64,000 nucleotides of DNA from Allomuricauda sp. TY007 (GCF_010468565.1 NZ_WUEG01000006.1:167945-231944), one strand, 5' to 3'; numbered from the stretch's first letter, positions 34,137 to 43,714 are shown. Made by a program: numbers and translations. The notes: generated from the sequence alone by a model not told the origin.

Positions 34137-34978
34137 TGTGTCCAAACCGACTTACTCGACCTTGTTTCCTTGCGTATTGATTGATTTTTTGCAATGGACT
34201 CTGGGGTTTTGTAACCCCGTTTATGATCCAAATGCACGCAGACCGCACTATAACGTAATTGTTTCGATTTTATCCCAAAATTGAACAAGCGCTCGCCCAG
34301 TTCACGGTCCTGTCCGCCATACTGCATACGCTCGTCAAAACCGTTCACGTTTAAAATATCCTTTTTCCAACCAGAGGAATTATGGCCGTTCCAACTGGCA
34401 TTGGTGGGAGTAAAAGTATTCAACAACTTGGAAACAATTCCATTTGCCGTGAGTTTGTTGTTTTTAAAAGTCTTTGGAATACCTTTTTCCTTGAGCCAGT
34501 GGATATTGAAACAATGCTGTTTTTCGATATCTTCCAACGTAATCATCTTAGAAATATTCATTGGCAACATATAGTACCCACCCGAAATAAAATACCCGGG
34601 TTCTTTGTTGATGTAGTGCACTTCGATAAAATCTTCCCTCGGAATACAATCGCCATCCGTCATGATGATGTACTCCGCATTACAAGCCTCAACAGCCTTG
34701 TTCAAAATCCTTGACTTTTGGAAACCATCATCTTCCTGCCATACATGGACAATCGGGTAAAAAACCTTTCTGGCCATTTCTTCCAATAATTCTTTGGTCT
34801 TGGGACCAGAACCATCATCGGCCACAACCACTTCAAAGTCCTTGAAAATCTGACAATTGAATCCCCATAACACTTTTTTTAGCCACTCCTCGGCATTATA
34901 AGTGCTTACGATTACTGATATTTTCGGTGATTCTGTTCCGTTTTGGTTCATCTGAGCAAAAATACTAAAGTCTGCCAT
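34118..34978 (-). CDS. family 2 glycosyltransferase with galactosyltransferase-type C-terminus
   Basis: A 286-aa GT-A enzyme. The N-terminal domain shows ISVIVSTYNAEEWLKKVLWGF, VVADDGSGPKT, a DDGFQKSRILNKAVEAC segment and the metal site MTDGDCIPREDF. The C-terminal part (NASWNGHNSSGWKKDILNVNGFDERMQYGGQDRELGERL) is a Glyco_transf_7C-like module, as in chondroitin-type and LPS galactosyltransferases. The start could also be the internal Met ten codons in (34951). It is divergent from the next glycosyltransferase gene, with only 49 bp between them, so promoters are shared or close. Confidence 0.85.
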   Translation of the reverse strand: MADFSIFAQMNQNGTESPKISVIVSTYNAEEWLKKVLWGFNCQIFKDFEVVVADDGSGPKTKELLEEMARKVFYPIVHVWQEDDGFQKSRILNKAVEACNAEYIIMTDGDCIPREDFIEVHYINKEPGYFISGGYYMLPMNISKMITLEDIEKQHCFNIHWLKEKGIPKTFKNNKLTANGIVSKLLNTFTPTNASWNGHNSSGWKKDILNVNGFDERMQYGGQDRELGERLFNFGIKSKQLRYSAVCVHLDHKRGYKTPESIAKNQSIRKETRSSKSVWTHYGITK

Positions 34979-34986
34979 TTAAAAGA

Positions 34987-34994
34987 TAACTTTG
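34987..34994 (+). promoter_or_regulatory. -7 element in the divergent glycosyltransferase promoter region
   Basis: TAACTTTG matches TAnnTTTG, 33 bp before the ATG at 35028, inside a 49-bp divergent gap. No matching -33 element is evident. Confidence 0.5.
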
Positions 34995-35027
34995 TAAAAA
35001 AGTACGGTTCTATACAAAAAACTATCC

Positions 35028-36107
35028 ATGAAGAAAGCAGCACTTATTGAGTTCAACTCATATCATGATGAATGTTTGTATTCACAGATAAAGTTTCTCG
35101 ATTCCGCTGGATACACTCTAACCTTGGTCGTAAGCAGTCAAATTAAGGACCGGGCTTATGAATATTTGAATATTCCAGAAGAAGTAATAACATTTGACCG
35201 TTCACATCAAAAGAATTTCTTCAGTCGTATTTACTTCTTATGGAAACTTAAAAGACAATTAAATCAAAGAGACGTAAAAACAGTCATATTCAATACGGCC
35301 AGTTCTAGGCTGGAAGTGATTCTATTGAGTTTTCTTTTGAAAAAGAGGATATCATTATTCGGTATACTACATAACCTGAAAAAAGTAAACCATAGCTTTT
35401 CGCAAAAACTCATCAGCAAGTCCATAAAAAATTACTTTGTACTCAACGATTTTTTGGAAAACTCCATCGAACTGGAAGACAAATCAATACAGCTACAGAG
35501 TTTTCACCCCATTTTTTTTCCAACCTTCGAAGAAACATCAATCAAAAAACAAGATGATGAGATTTGGATCAGTATACCGGGCAAACTTGATTTTGGAAGA
35601 AGAGACTATTATTTGGTGGCGGAAGCTCTTCAGAAATTACAATCCAAAAGCAAGTTGAAAATCCTGATTTTGGGAAGCACCAATTCCAATGACCCTAAAA
35701 GCATAGAATTCATTGATTTCATACAAAAAAACAAGCTCCAAGAAAACTTTGTGACTTTTGATTCTTTCTTGGATAATGATGTCTTCCATGACTACTTGAA
35801 AAAATCGGACTATATCCTCATCCCTTTGGACACTATTGGAGATAACTACGCAAAGTATAAAATCATGGGCTGCTACAACCAAGCCTTTGGGTATCAAAAA
35901 ACCCTGATTTCTCCGATCGGGTTGAATCATATTCCCGACATTGACAAGCATTCCATACTTTATGACGGGGCAAAAGGATTAACATTGGTTTTAGGGCAAA
36001 TAAGTCAAGGAAAAGGAGAAAAAAAGGAATATCTGGAAAGCAAATGGAGTTTTGAAGCGCAAAAAAACAACTACATCAGCTTTCTTGAAGAAAATCAAAT
36101 TAAATGA
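35028..36107 (+). CDS. GT-B type glycosyltransferase
   Basis: A 359-aa soluble protein with two Rossmann-like halves. The N-terminal half begins MKKAALIEFNSYHDECLYSQI and has LFGILHNLKKVNHSF. The C-terminal half shows IWISIPGKLDFGRRDYYLVAEAL, then LKILILGSTNSN and the late ADYILIP-like strand (KKSDYILIPLD). This matches the GT4-like two-domain layout, though the canonical EGFG-type motif is not obvious. It is coupled to tsaC by an ATGA overlap. It is probably the third enzyme of the LPS-core group; substrate unknown. Confidence 0.7.
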   Translation: MKKAALIEFNSYHDECLYSQIKFLDSAGYTLTLVVSSQIKDRAYEYLNIPEEVITFDRSHQKNFFSRIYFLWKLKRQLNQRDVKTVIFNTASSRLEVILLSFLLKKRISLFGILHNLKKVNHSFSQKLISKSIKNYFVLNDFLENSIELEDKSIQLQSFHPIFFPTFEETSIKKQDDEIWISIPGKLDFGRRDYYLVAEALQKLQSKSKLKILILGSTNSNDPKSIEFIDFIQKNKLQENFVTFDSFLDNDVFHDYLKKSDYILIPLDTIGDNYAKYKIMGCYNQAFGYQKTLISPIGLNHIPDIDKHSILYDGAKGLTLVLGQISQGKGEKKEYLESKWSFEAQKNNYISFLEENQIK

Positions 36108-36664
36108 TCGAAGAAATCAACAACTGCAATAAAGTACTGCAAGAAGGCGGGCTTATCCTCTACCCTACCGATACAGTCTGGGGCATAGGTTGCGACGCTA
36201 CCAACCCCGAAGCCGTAAAAAAAGTATATGCACTCAAAAAGCGCGAAGACACCAAGGCGCTCATTTGTTTGGTGGCCAACCAGGCCATGTTGGAACGGCA
36301 TGTTAAAGAAGTACCCGAAGTGGCCTACGACATTATGGACCTGGCAACCAAACCTACCACCATTGTTTTTGACGAACCCATTGGGATAGCGGAAAATCTG
36401 GTCGCAGAAGACAATACACTGGCGATTCGTGTGGCTTCTGACAAATTTTGTCAATACCTCATCAATAAATTCAGAAAACCGATTGTATCCACATCGGCCA
36501 ATATTTCGGGTAATCCTACCCCAAAACAATTCAAGGATATTGATGAAGAAATTTTAAAAGGAGTGGACTATGTGGTAAATTTGCCCGATGAAAATATAAA
36601 CCCTTCCCCATCCTCCATCATTAAACTAAGTACGGACGGACAGGTGAAGGTTATTCGGGAATAA
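36104..36664 (+). CDS. tsaC: L-threonylcarbamoyladenylate synthase (Sua5/YrdC/TsaC)
   Basis: Makes threonylcarbamoyl-AMP from threonine, bicarbonate and ATP, for the t6A37 modification of ANN-decoding tRNAs. The 186 aa carry the YrdC fold blocks LILYPTDTVWGIGCDATN, KKREDTKALICLV (basic substrate site), LAIRVASDKFCQYLI and KPIVSTSANISGNPTP. It is the short TsaC form without a Sua5 C-terminal domain. ATGA overlap with the glycosyltransferase before it; 2 bases before cca. Linkage with cca makes a tRNA-maturation pair. Confidence 0.92.
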   Translation: MIEEINNCNKVLQEGGLILYPTDTVWGIGCDATNPEAVKKVYALKKREDTKALICLVANQAMLERHVKEVPEVAYDIMDLATKPTTIVFDEPIGIAENLVAEDNTLAIRVASDKFCQYLINKFRKPIVSTSANISGNPTPKQFKDIDEEILKGVDYVVNLPDENINPSPSSIIKLSTDGQVKVIRE

Positions 36665-36666
36665 TA

Positions 36667-38097
36667 ATGGCGAAGGAATTCCATACAAAGGCAATACAAC
36701 ATCCTATTTTTAAACTTATTGGCGAAGCTTCGGACGAGCTGGGAGTTGATTCTTACGTAATCGGTGGTTTTGTACGTGATTACTTTTTAAAAAGAAACAC
36801 CCCAAAGGATATAGACATTGTTGCCATTGGCAGCGGAATAGAACTTGCCAAAAAAGTAGCCTCGAAACTTAAGGGCAAACCAGAAATCTCTGTATTCAAG
36901 AATTTTGGTACGGCCATGATCAAGCACAAAGATTTAGAGCTTGAATTTGTGGGTGCCCGAAAAGAAAGCTACAATCGGGATAGTCGAAAACCCATTGTGG
37001 AGGATGGCACTTTGGAAGACGACCAAAACCGCCGCGATTTTACCATAAACGCGATGGCCCTGGCGCTTAACCAATCGAATTTCGGTGAACTTTTGGACCC
37101 GTTTGATGGTTTGGCCGATTTGGACAAGCAAATCATACGTACACCTTTGGAACCCGCAATTACTTATTCCGATGACCCATTGCGCATGATGCGCGCCATC
37201 CGATTCGCCACACAATTGCATTTCACAATTGAACTGCAATCCCTTCAGGCCATTACCGAGAACAAGGACCGTATCAAAATAGTTTCCAAGGAGCGTATCG
37301 TGGACGAGCTCCACAAAATTTTGATGAGTTCCAAACCATCCCTTGGATTTTCGTTGATGCACAAAACTGAGCTTCTGCCATTAATATTGCCAGAACTTAC
37401 TGCTCTGCAAGGCATTGAAGAAATAGAGGGCCAACGCCATAAGGATAACTTTTGGCACACTCTGGAGGTGGTGGACAATATTGCCGAAACCACCGACAAC
37501 CTTTGGTTGCGCTGGGCCGCATTGCTGCACGATATCGGCAAGGCTCCCACCAAAAAATTCCATAAAAAAATCGGTTGGACGTTCCATGCGCACGAATTTG
37601 TTGGGGCAAAAATGGTGTACAAGCTCTTCAAAAGACTGCGAATGCCTTTGAACGAGAAAATGAAATTCGTTCAAAAAATGGTATTGATGAGTTCAAGGCC
37701 CATCATCCTTTCCGAGGATCATGTGACCGATTCCGCGGTAAGGCGGTTGGTTTTTGATGCAGGTGATTTTGTGGAAGATTTGATGACGCTTTGCGAAGCC
37801 GACATTACGACCAAGAACCCGCGCAAACAGAAAAAATACAAGAACAACTTTAAAATAGTTCGCCAAAAAATAGTCGAGGTAGAAGAACGGGACCATATCA
37901 GAAACTTTCAACCACCTGTTTCCGGTGAAGAGATCATGAAGACCTTCAACCTGAAACCTTCCAAAGAAATTGGCATCATCAAAGATGCCATTAAAGAAGC
38001 AATTTTAGAGGGCGAAATTCCCAACGAATACGAGGCCGCCTATCAGTTTATGTTGGAAAAAGGCAAAAAAATGAACCTAAAAGTCCACTCTGAATGA
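36667..38097 (+). CDS. cca: CCA tRNA nucleotidyltransferase/poly(A) polymerase with HD domain
   Basis: Adds or repairs the 3' CCA of tRNAs. The 476 aa contain the class II nucleotidyltransferase head VIGGFVRDYFL ... KDIDIVAIG with the catalytic Asp pair, the RRDFTINAMAL motif, the DPLRMMRAIRFATQL RNA-binding neck and an HD phosphohydrolase domain (AALLHDIGKAPTK, then FHAHEFVGAKM) in the C-terminal half. CCA-adding and poly(A) polymerases are hard to tell apart by sequence; the tsaC neighbour favours the tRNA role. The stop overlaps the ctaA start (ATGA). Confidence 0.92.
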   Translation: MAKEFHTKAIQHPIFKLIGEASDELGVDSYVIGGFVRDYFLKRNTPKDIDIVAIGSGIELAKKVASKLKGKPEISVFKNFGTAMIKHKDLELEFVGARKESYNRDSRKPIVEDGTLEDDQNRRDFTINAMALALNQSNFGELLDPFDGLADLDKQIIRTPLEPAITYSDDPLRMMRAIRFATQLHFTIELQSLQAITENKDRIKIVSKERIVDELHKILMSSKPSLGFSLMHKTELLPLILPELTALQGIEEIEGQRHKDNFWHTLEVVDNIAETTDNLWLRWAALLHDIGKAPTKKFHKKIGWTFHAHEFVGAKMVYKLFKRLRMPLNEKMKFVQKMVLMSSRPIILSEDHVTDSAVRRLVFDAGDFVEDLMTLCEADITTKNPRKQKKYKNNFKIVRQKIVEVEERDHIRNFQPPVSGEEIMKTFNLKPSKEIGIIKDAIKEAILEGEIPNEYEAAYQFMLEKGKKMNLKVHSE

Positions 38098-39107
38098 AAA
38101 AGAACAAATATGTAGTGTATTGGTTGTTAACCGGATGTTTTCTCATTTTTGTCATGGTTTTGGTCGGGGGTATCACGCGTCTTACGCATTCTGGACTTTC
38201 CATTTCCGACTATAAATTGATTCATGGGACCATTCCTCCCATGAACGAGCAGGAATGGCAAGAGGCTTTTGACCTCTACAAACAATATCCAGAGTACCAA
38301 AAGTTAAACTACCATTTTGGAATCGAGGAGTTTAAGGACATCTACTTCTGGGAATGGCTGCACAGGGTTATAGGTAGATTTATCGGCGTGGTATTTATTT
38401 TGCCGTTCTTATACTTTTTGTTCACCAAAAAACTGGACAGGCCCACCATTAAAAAATGCCTGATTCTGCTCTTTATGGGCGGATTTCAAGGTTTTTTGGG
38501 CTGGTACATGGTCAAAAGTGGCCTTGTGGACCGCCCCGATGTATCTCACTACAGGTTGGCGGCTCACTTGACCACGGCATTCCTCACCTTTGCCTATAGT
38601 TTATGGGTGGCACTGGACCTTATTTATCCTAAGCGAAAAGAAATCAATATAAAAATCAGGAACCTGATTCGAGTTGGGCTTGTTCTCCTCTTGATACAGA
38701 TTATCTGGGGTGCCTTTGTGGCAGGTTTGGACGCAGGTTTTATACACAACCATTGGCCCTTGATGAATGAAGGCAAGCTGATGCACGAAACCGTATACAT
38801 TGAGCAACAACCCGTCATCAAAAACTTTTATGAAGGGAAAAGCGGCGTGCAATTTGTACACCGATATCTGGCTTATGTTGTAGTTGGTTTTATTGCATTG
38901 ATTTGGTACAGAACACGTAAAATACAGACAACTCCGCTTCAAGAAAAAGGGTTGAAAACACTATTGGTCTTGGTTTTTGTTCAATTTGTATTGGGTGTGC
39001 TCACATTAATTTATGCCGTTCCCCTTTGGTTGGGAATTGCGCATCAAATCGGTGCATTTTTCCTTTTGGCTGCCATGACTTTTACATTGCACAGGTTCGC
39101 CAAATAA
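38094..39107 (+). CDS. ctaA: heme A synthase, CtaA/Cox15 family
   Basis: Oxidises the C8 methyl of heme O to give heme A for aa3-type cytochrome oxidase. The 337-aa protein has eight predicted helices in two four-helix halves. The conserved histidines are visible: WEWLHRVIGR (first half), HLTTAF-type SHYRLAAHL, HNHWPLMNEG, and in the second half FVHRYLAY and GIAHQIGAF. The N-terminal VLVGGITRLTHSGLSI block, with a long first periplasmic loop, is the type without the cysteine pair. It follows cca with a 4-base overlap. Confidence 0.94.
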   Translation: MKKNKYVVYWLLTGCFLIFVMVLVGGITRLTHSGLSISDYKLIHGTIPPMNEQEWQEAFDLYKQYPEYQKLNYHFGIEEFKDIYFWEWLHRVIGRFIGVVFILPFLYFLFTKKLDRPTIKKCLILLFMGGFQGFLGWYMVKSGLVDRPDVSHYRLAAHLTTAFLTFAYSLWVALDLIYPKRKEINIKIRNLIRVGLVLLLIQIIWGAFVAGLDAGFIHNHWPLMNEGKLMHETVYIEQQPVIKNFYEGKSGVQFVHRYLAYVVVGFIALIWYRTRKIQTTPLQEKGLKTLLVLVFVQFVLGVLTLIYAVPLWLGIAHQIGAFFLLAAMTFTLHRFAK

Positions 39108-39149
39108 GGTCTATTATTGTACCTTTGTGTCCACTCTAAAATTTGATGG

Positions 39150-39653
39150 ATGATTTATAAAATCAGGATAATACTTGATGCTGAGGAAGATATCTTTCGT
39201 GATATCGAAATTGAGGACCAAAGTAATCTGGAGGATTTCCACAATGCCATAACCCAAGCTTTTGGTTTTGAAGGAAGTGAAATGGCCTCCTTTTACACCT
39301 GTGATGAAGAATGGAACCAAGATGAGGAAATTGCCCTTTTTGACATGAGCGAGAGCGGTTCCGATATCCGATTGATGAACGAAACACCCCTTGACGATGT
39401 TTTAACGGAGGACAATCCAAAAATGATCTATGTTTACGACTTTTTTAGCATGTGGACCTTTTTTGTGGAATTGGCCGATATTGTTGATAAAGAGGACGGC
39501 CGGGTCTATCCCAACTTGCTGTTCACTTTTGGGGAATTGCCAGATGCCCCGCCCGAAAAACAGTTTGAAGCAAAGCCAAGCGATGACGAAGGTGATTTTG
39601 ACGACCTCCTAGACCGATATGACGATATGGACTTTGACGAAAACTGGAATTAA
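39150..39653 (+). CDS. pRiA4b ORF-3-like protein
   Basis: A 167-aa acidic protein. The N-terminal half (MIYKIRIILDAEEDIFRDIEIEDQSNLEDFHNAI ... FGFEGSEMASFYTCDEEW) matches the plasmid pRiA4b ORF-3/IS1096-passenger family, a small beta-rich fold of unknown role that is widespread in chromosomes and often annotated as a transposon passenger. The C-terminal 35 residues are almost all acidic (DDEGDFDDLLDRYDDMDFDE). Nothing mobile surrounds it here, so a housekeeping function seems likelier than a transposon one. Confidence 0.78.
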   Translation: MIYKIRIILDAEEDIFRDIEIEDQSNLEDFHNAITQAFGFEGSEMASFYTCDEEWNQDEEIALFDMSESGSDIRLMNETPLDDVLTEDNPKMIYVYDFFSMWTFFVELADIVDKEDGRVYPNLLFTFGELPDAPPEKQFEAKPSDDEGDFDDLLDRYDDMDFDENWN

Positions 39654-39698
39654 AAGAAAGCTTCACCTAAGTTTTAACCCTTAACACTTTACCTAAAA

Positions 39699-40757
39699 AT
39701 GCTAAACCTATATTCTGCCCAGATTGAAAGCATTTCGCTTCACCGTGTAGGCAATAAAAGTAAAAACGAATCCGCTTTTTTGTCCGCAGAGCCTTTTTCG
39801 CTCAACGATGAAATGTCCGGTCTGCTAAAAGAGTACTTTTTTAAACCTTTCAGGGAAAAGGAGGAGAATTACTATAAGTTCGGCCATGAGGTGGATTTAG
39901 AGTTCAACGAGGTCTACACGGCGGTTTCAGGGATATTCGAAAATCCATCCGACAACCACAGACTTTCCAAAAAAATAACCACACACCTTTTTGAGCAATC
40001 CAACCACCCGCATATAAAAAGTGGGGAAGTTTATGTGGTGCATTTTTCGGATATGGTCATCGACAACCAAAAAACGGATGCGGTGGGTATTTTTAAAAGC
40101 GAGTTGAAGCACGATTTTCTTCAATTTGAAGAGAACGAACATAATTTGAAGATCTTGATTCGTCAAGGAATCAACATCAACAAGCTGGACAAGGGCTGCA
40201 TTGTTTTCAATATTGGCAAAGAAGAAGGGTACAAAGTGCTATCGGTGGACAGCAATCGATATGACGCCAAATATTGGTTGGAGAACTTTTTGGGCGTTAC
40301 CCCATTAACGGATGAAAACTTTTATACCAAAAATTACCTTAAATTCTGTCAAAACTTTGCAAAAGATGTGGTTTTACCTGCCGAGGACAAGCAACAGGAA
40401 GTAATGTTTATGAACCGTGCTGTGAACCACTTTGCCAAAAACGACAATTTTGAGGAAACCTCATTTTTGAACGAGGTCATGGAAAACCCAGAACTTATCC
40501 CTGAGTTCAAGCACTACAAAGTAGAAAAAGGCCCAAAATACAGCATTGAGGACGTTTCCAATTTTGACATTGCCAACAAGGCCGTGAGCGATGCCCGTAA
40601 AAAAATAAAGAACGTCATTAATCTGGACACCAACATTCAGATAAAAATGGATTTCATCAACCCAGAATCCGCCGAAAAATTTGTGGAAAAGGGTTGGGAC
40701 GAAGAACGCCAGATGTACTATTACCTAGTATATTTCAACAAGGAACAGAAAAGTTAG
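39699..40757 (+). CDS. nucleoid-associated protein, NA37/YejK family
   Basis: A 352-aa protein of the NdpA/YejK family, which coats DNA and can affect topoisomerases. Recognisable segments are HPHIKSGEVYVVHFSDMVIDN, AVGIFKSELKHDFLQF, and GININ-KLDKGCIVFN. A basic C-terminal region (KGPKYSIEDVSNFDIANKAVSDARKKIKNVI) follows. There is no signal peptide or membrane helix. It is 45 bp downstream of the pRiA4b-like gene and shares its final bases with the convergent unrecognised gene. The family is clear; the cellular role here is not. Confidence 0.82.
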   Translation: MLNLYSAQIESISLHRVGNKSKNESAFLSAEPFSLNDEMSGLLKEYFFKPFREKEENYYKFGHEVDLEFNEVYTAVSGIFENPSDNHRLSKKITTHLFEQSNHPHIKSGEVYVVHFSDMVIDNQKTDAVGIFKSELKHDFLQFEENEHNLKILIRQGININKLDKGCIVFNIGKEEGYKVLSVDSNRYDAKYWLENFLGVTPLTDENFYTKNYLKFCQNFAKDVVLPAEDKQQEVMFMNRAVNHFAKNDNFEETSFLNEVMENPELIPEFKHYKVEKGPKYSIEDVSNFDIANKAVSDARKKIKNVINLDTNIQIKMDFINPESAEKFVEKGWDEERQMYYYLVYFNKEQKS

Positions 40758-41830
40758 AATTTCTTTTCTATAATCTCTCGCATGCTTACATCTTCGTAAT
40801 TTCGTTTTACAAAATCCAGGGCGTGAATCAATACCTCCCCCATGGTGTTGCTGTCCCTAAAATTAATGTCTCCGGTTAGCTCCAACAATTGGGTTTTAAG
40901 CATTTCTATATTTTCTGGAGGGGCAATGGTGTCTTCTTTGCACACATCCAATAGTCGTTTGAGCCTTCTACCCCAACTCAATATTCTTTTAGCGATAATG
41001 GAACGTTCCTCAACAATATATTGGTTTACGGAATCAATGGTCAATTTATCCTGCACCAGATCGACCATTGTTTTATTCTCCTTAAAAAATTGGGGGCGGT
41101 ACACTTTTATTTTTCCTTCATAACATTGTTGGTCAAAATCTATGGCCCTTATCTTATAGACCACACTATCAAAATCGTGAGTAGGAACTATAACATAGTT
41201 ATAGGAACGCATATCGCCCAGCAAACGAATCATACATCGTTCGTTAAATTTCACGAACTCCTTGGCAATCTGTGCTTTATCAAACTCGGTACACTTGGGC
41301 AGATTTTTCTTCATAAAAACATCCCCTGGTATACCAACAATGTGTTCTTCTATCAAGGTATTTTCGTAAATCACAAAATTGAGGTTGTACGGAGATAGCA
41401 TGTGTTCGAGCTCCAAGCCATATACACGGGATGCATCTGTCTTTTTTACATAGAACAGGGTATAGTTATCGTTCAAGATGTTACGTACTTTAATCCTGAA
41501 GGGTTTTGAGTTCCCAAAAGTGCAATAATCCACATAATCTACATTTAAATAGGGGAAAATGGAATCGCTTCCATCCGAAACAAAGTTGGAATACACCCGT
41601 TTTAGTGCCAAATCTATTTCGTCGCGGTCGAACTCTGGATAAAACACCCTTACCCAAAGGGTATCCTCATCATTGGCATCGTACACGGCTACACTTCCCG
41701 AAAACCGAAGTAAATCATCGTAATGGATGGGAATCTCTATTTTTCGATTGTAATATTTCAAATATTTATCCAAATCCTTGCTTATGGGATAGGCAGGTTT
41801 CTTTTTCGACATCAATTTTTCTTCCGACAT
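40754..41830 (-). CDS. unrecognised conserved-looking cytoplasmic protein (358 aa)
   Basis: A 358-aa protein without signal peptide or membrane segment, from the ATG at 41830 (a TTG nine bases upstream is also in frame). It starts MSEEKLMSKKKPAYPISKDL and contains repeated aromatic/acidic beta-rich stretches (YDDLLRFSGSVAVYDANDEDTLWVRVFYPEF). A central block, GIPGDVFMKKNLPKCTEFDKAQIAKEF, has kinase-like spacing with the later AIDFDQQCYEGK. The C-terminal third is helical with basic clusters (KRILSWGRRLKRLLDVCKED). A distant HipA-like or protein-kinase-like fold is possible from the DFD segment, but I cannot support it. Codon usage looks like the host's. Confidence 0.7.
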   Translation of the reverse strand: MSEEKLMSKKKPAYPISKDLDKYLKYYNRKIEIPIHYDDLLRFSGSVAVYDANDEDTLWVRVFYPEFDRDEIDLALKRVYSNFVSDGSDSIFPYLNVDYVDYCTFGNSKPFRIKVRNILNDNYTLFYVKKTDASRVYGLELEHMLSPYNLNFVIYENTLIEEHIVGIPGDVFMKKNLPKCTEFDKAQIAKEFVKFNERCMIRLLGDMRSYNYVIVPTHDFDSVVYKIRAIDFDQQCYEGKIKVYRPQFFKENKTMVDLVQDKLTIDSVNQYIVEERSIIAKRILSWGRRLKRLLDVCKEDTIAPPENIEMLKTQLLELTGDINFRDSNTMGEVLIHALDFVKRNYEDVSMREIIEKKF

Positions 41831-41907
41831 TGTATTCAATTATTTGTAACAAATTGCAATATACTTCGTCAAGTTAGTATAAACCATTCAAAAAACGATA
41901 GCATATC

Positions 41908-42804
41908 TTGGAAACAATACTAACCGTTAACCATCTTACCAAAAAATTTGGTTATCTCACTGCAGTCAACGACCTCTCCTTTACTATTGAGAAGGGGAAT
42001 GTTTATGGCATCTTGGGACCCAATGGAAGTGGCAAGTCCACAACCTTGGGTATCATTCTAAATGTTGTAAACCGTACTTCAGGTGATTTTAGCTGGTTCG
42101 ATGGAACCACATCAACCCACGACGCCTTAAAAAAGGTTGGCGCCATTATTGAACGCCCCAATTTTTATCCGTACATGAACGCCATCCAGAATTTAAGACT
42201 GGTTTGCAAAATAAAAAATGTGCCGGAAACCAAAATTCAAGAAAAACTGGAATTGGTGGGGTTGTGGGACCGTCGCAACAGTAAATTCAAAACGTATTCG
42301 TTGGGTATGAAACAGCGGATGGCCATTGCCTCTGCGCTGCTCAACGACCCTGAAATATTGATTTTGGACGAGCCTACCAATGGCTTAGATCCTCAGGGGA
42401 TCCATCAGATACGGGAAATCATCAAGAAAATTGCAAGTCAAGGCACCACTATTCTATTAGCCTCCCACCTATTGGACGAAGTAGAGAAGGTATGTTCACA
42501 CGTCATCATTCTTCGCAAGGGCGAAAACCTGTATTCAGGACCTGTGGACAGTATGTTGGCAAGTCATGGCTTTTTTGAATTGAGGTCGAACAACATGGAC
42601 CAATTACAGGAACTCTTAGAAAAAAGTGCCAGTTTTGGCAAGATAGAAAACTTCAACGGTACCCTTACTGCCTATTTAAAAGAGGAAATGGATGCTGAAA
42701 GCTTGAACAAAATGCTGTTTGATAAAGGAATTACACTTTCGCATCTTGTAAAACGAAAGGAAAGCCTCGAAGAACAATTTTTAACCTTGACCAAAAACCA
42801 ATAA
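41908..42804 (+). CDS. ABC-2 type transporter ATP-binding protein
   Basis: A 298-aa ATPase: Walker A GPNGSGKST (about 36-44), Q loop GAIIERPNFYPYMNA, signature YSLGMKQRMAIASALL, Walker B ILILDEPTNGLDPQG and switch ASHLLDEVEK. The C-terminal 80 residues form the small domain typical of drug or lipid exporters of the CcmA class. The start is TTG: the following residues ETILTVNHLTKKFG fit the family start exactly. The cognate permease follows 11 bases later. Substrate unknown; a Bcr/Nod-type or gliding-unrelated exporter cannot be distinguished. Confidence 0.9.
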   Translation: METILTVNHLTKKFGYLTAVNDLSFTIEKGNVYGILGPNGSGKSTTLGIILNVVNRTSGDFSWFDGTTSTHDALKKVGAIIERPNFYPYMNAIQNLRLVCKIKNVPETKIQEKLELVGLWDRRNSKFKTYSLGMKQRMAIASALLNDPEILILDEPTNGLDPQGIHQIREIIKKIASQGTTILLASHLLDEVEKVCSHVIILRKGENLYSGPVDSMLASHGFFELRSNNMDQLQELLEKSASFGKIENFNGTLTAYLKEEMDAESLNKMLFDKGITLSHLVKRKESLEEQFLTLTKNQ

Positions 42805-42815
42805 TCAAAAAACGA

Positions 42816-43649
42816 ATGTTACGTCTCCTACAAATAGAATTTATAAAACTGTGGAACAATAGGGCCAGCAAGGTACTGATCATCTCCTATTTTGTGCTCT
42901 TGACTTCCATCGCCCTCATTGCAGCAATTAAGTTTGATATTGGCCCGGTAGAGTTCCATCTTGCCGATCAGGGAATATTCAACTTCCCATACATATGGCA
43001 CTTCAACACCTTTGTTACGGCGTTGTTTAAGCTGTTTCTGGCCATTGTTATAGTTTCCATGATGTCCAACGAATACAGCAACAAGACCATAAAACAAAAT
43101 TTGATAGACGGATTATCCAAAAAGGAATTCATTACTTCCAAAGTTCTCACGGTAATCTCTTTTGCGCTCATATCCACCATATTTGTTTTTGTGGTATCCA
43201 TGATTCTTGGTTTGGCCTATTCGGACTACAACGAAGTGTCCATCATATTCTCTGATTTGGAGTTTTTGCCCGCTTTCTTTATTAAGTTGGTCGGATTCTT
43301 CTCTTTCTGTCTTTTCTTGGGGATTTTGGTAAAACGCTCTGCTTTTGCGCTCGGTTTCCTGATTTTATGGACCATATTTGAGCAAGTGGTATTTGGTTTA
43401 TTGGGCTGGAAAGTTATGAGCTGGGAAGCTGCTAAAGCAGTAAAAAGATTCTTTCCGTTGGAATCCATGTCCAACTTGATAAAAGAACCCTTTACAAGGC
43501 TCTCTGCGGTTCAAAACATAGGACAACAGATTGGAGAGAATATGAAGTTTGACTACCATGTTTATTGGTATGAGTTCTTCATAGTCATTATCTGGACGGC
43601 CATTTTCATCTATTTATCCTACGCCTTGTTGAAGAAACGCGATTTGTAA
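42816..43649 (+). CDS. ABC-2 type transporter permease
   Basis: A 277-aa membrane protein with six helices. It begins MLRLLQIEFIKLWNNRASKVLI, the common N-terminus of ABC-2 permeases, and carries the EYSNKTIKQNLIDGLSKKEFITSK loop that contacts the ATPase. A short periplasmic stretch between helices 1 and 2 is followed by the last helix ending in KKRDL. It follows its ATPase gene by 11 bases and precedes uvrB by 65, where a new transcript probably begins. Confidence 0.88.
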   Translation: MLRLLQIEFIKLWNNRASKVLIISYFVLLTSIALIAAIKFDIGPVEFHLADQGIFNFPYIWHFNTFVTALFKLFLAIVIVSMMSNEYSNKTIKQNLIDGLSKKEFITSKVLTVISFALISTIFVFVVSMILGLAYSDYNEVSIIFSDLEFLPAFFIKLVGFFSFCLFLGILVKRSAFALGFLILWTIFEQVVFGLLGWKVMSWEAAKAVKRFFPLESMSNLIKEPFTRLSAVQNIGQQIGENMKFDYHVYWYEFFIVIIWTAIFIYLSYALLKKRDL

Positions 43650-43714
43650 CAACATCAAGCAAGAATATTTGAGCTTTGCTTCTATTTAGCGACTGCCTTT
43701 AGTATTTTTACTTT

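Noticed and set aside
39150..39653. Possible transposon passenger gene (IS1096-type label for pRiA4b proteins)
   Set aside because: No transposase, inverted repeats or composition change nearby; the label is historical, so no mobile element is called.
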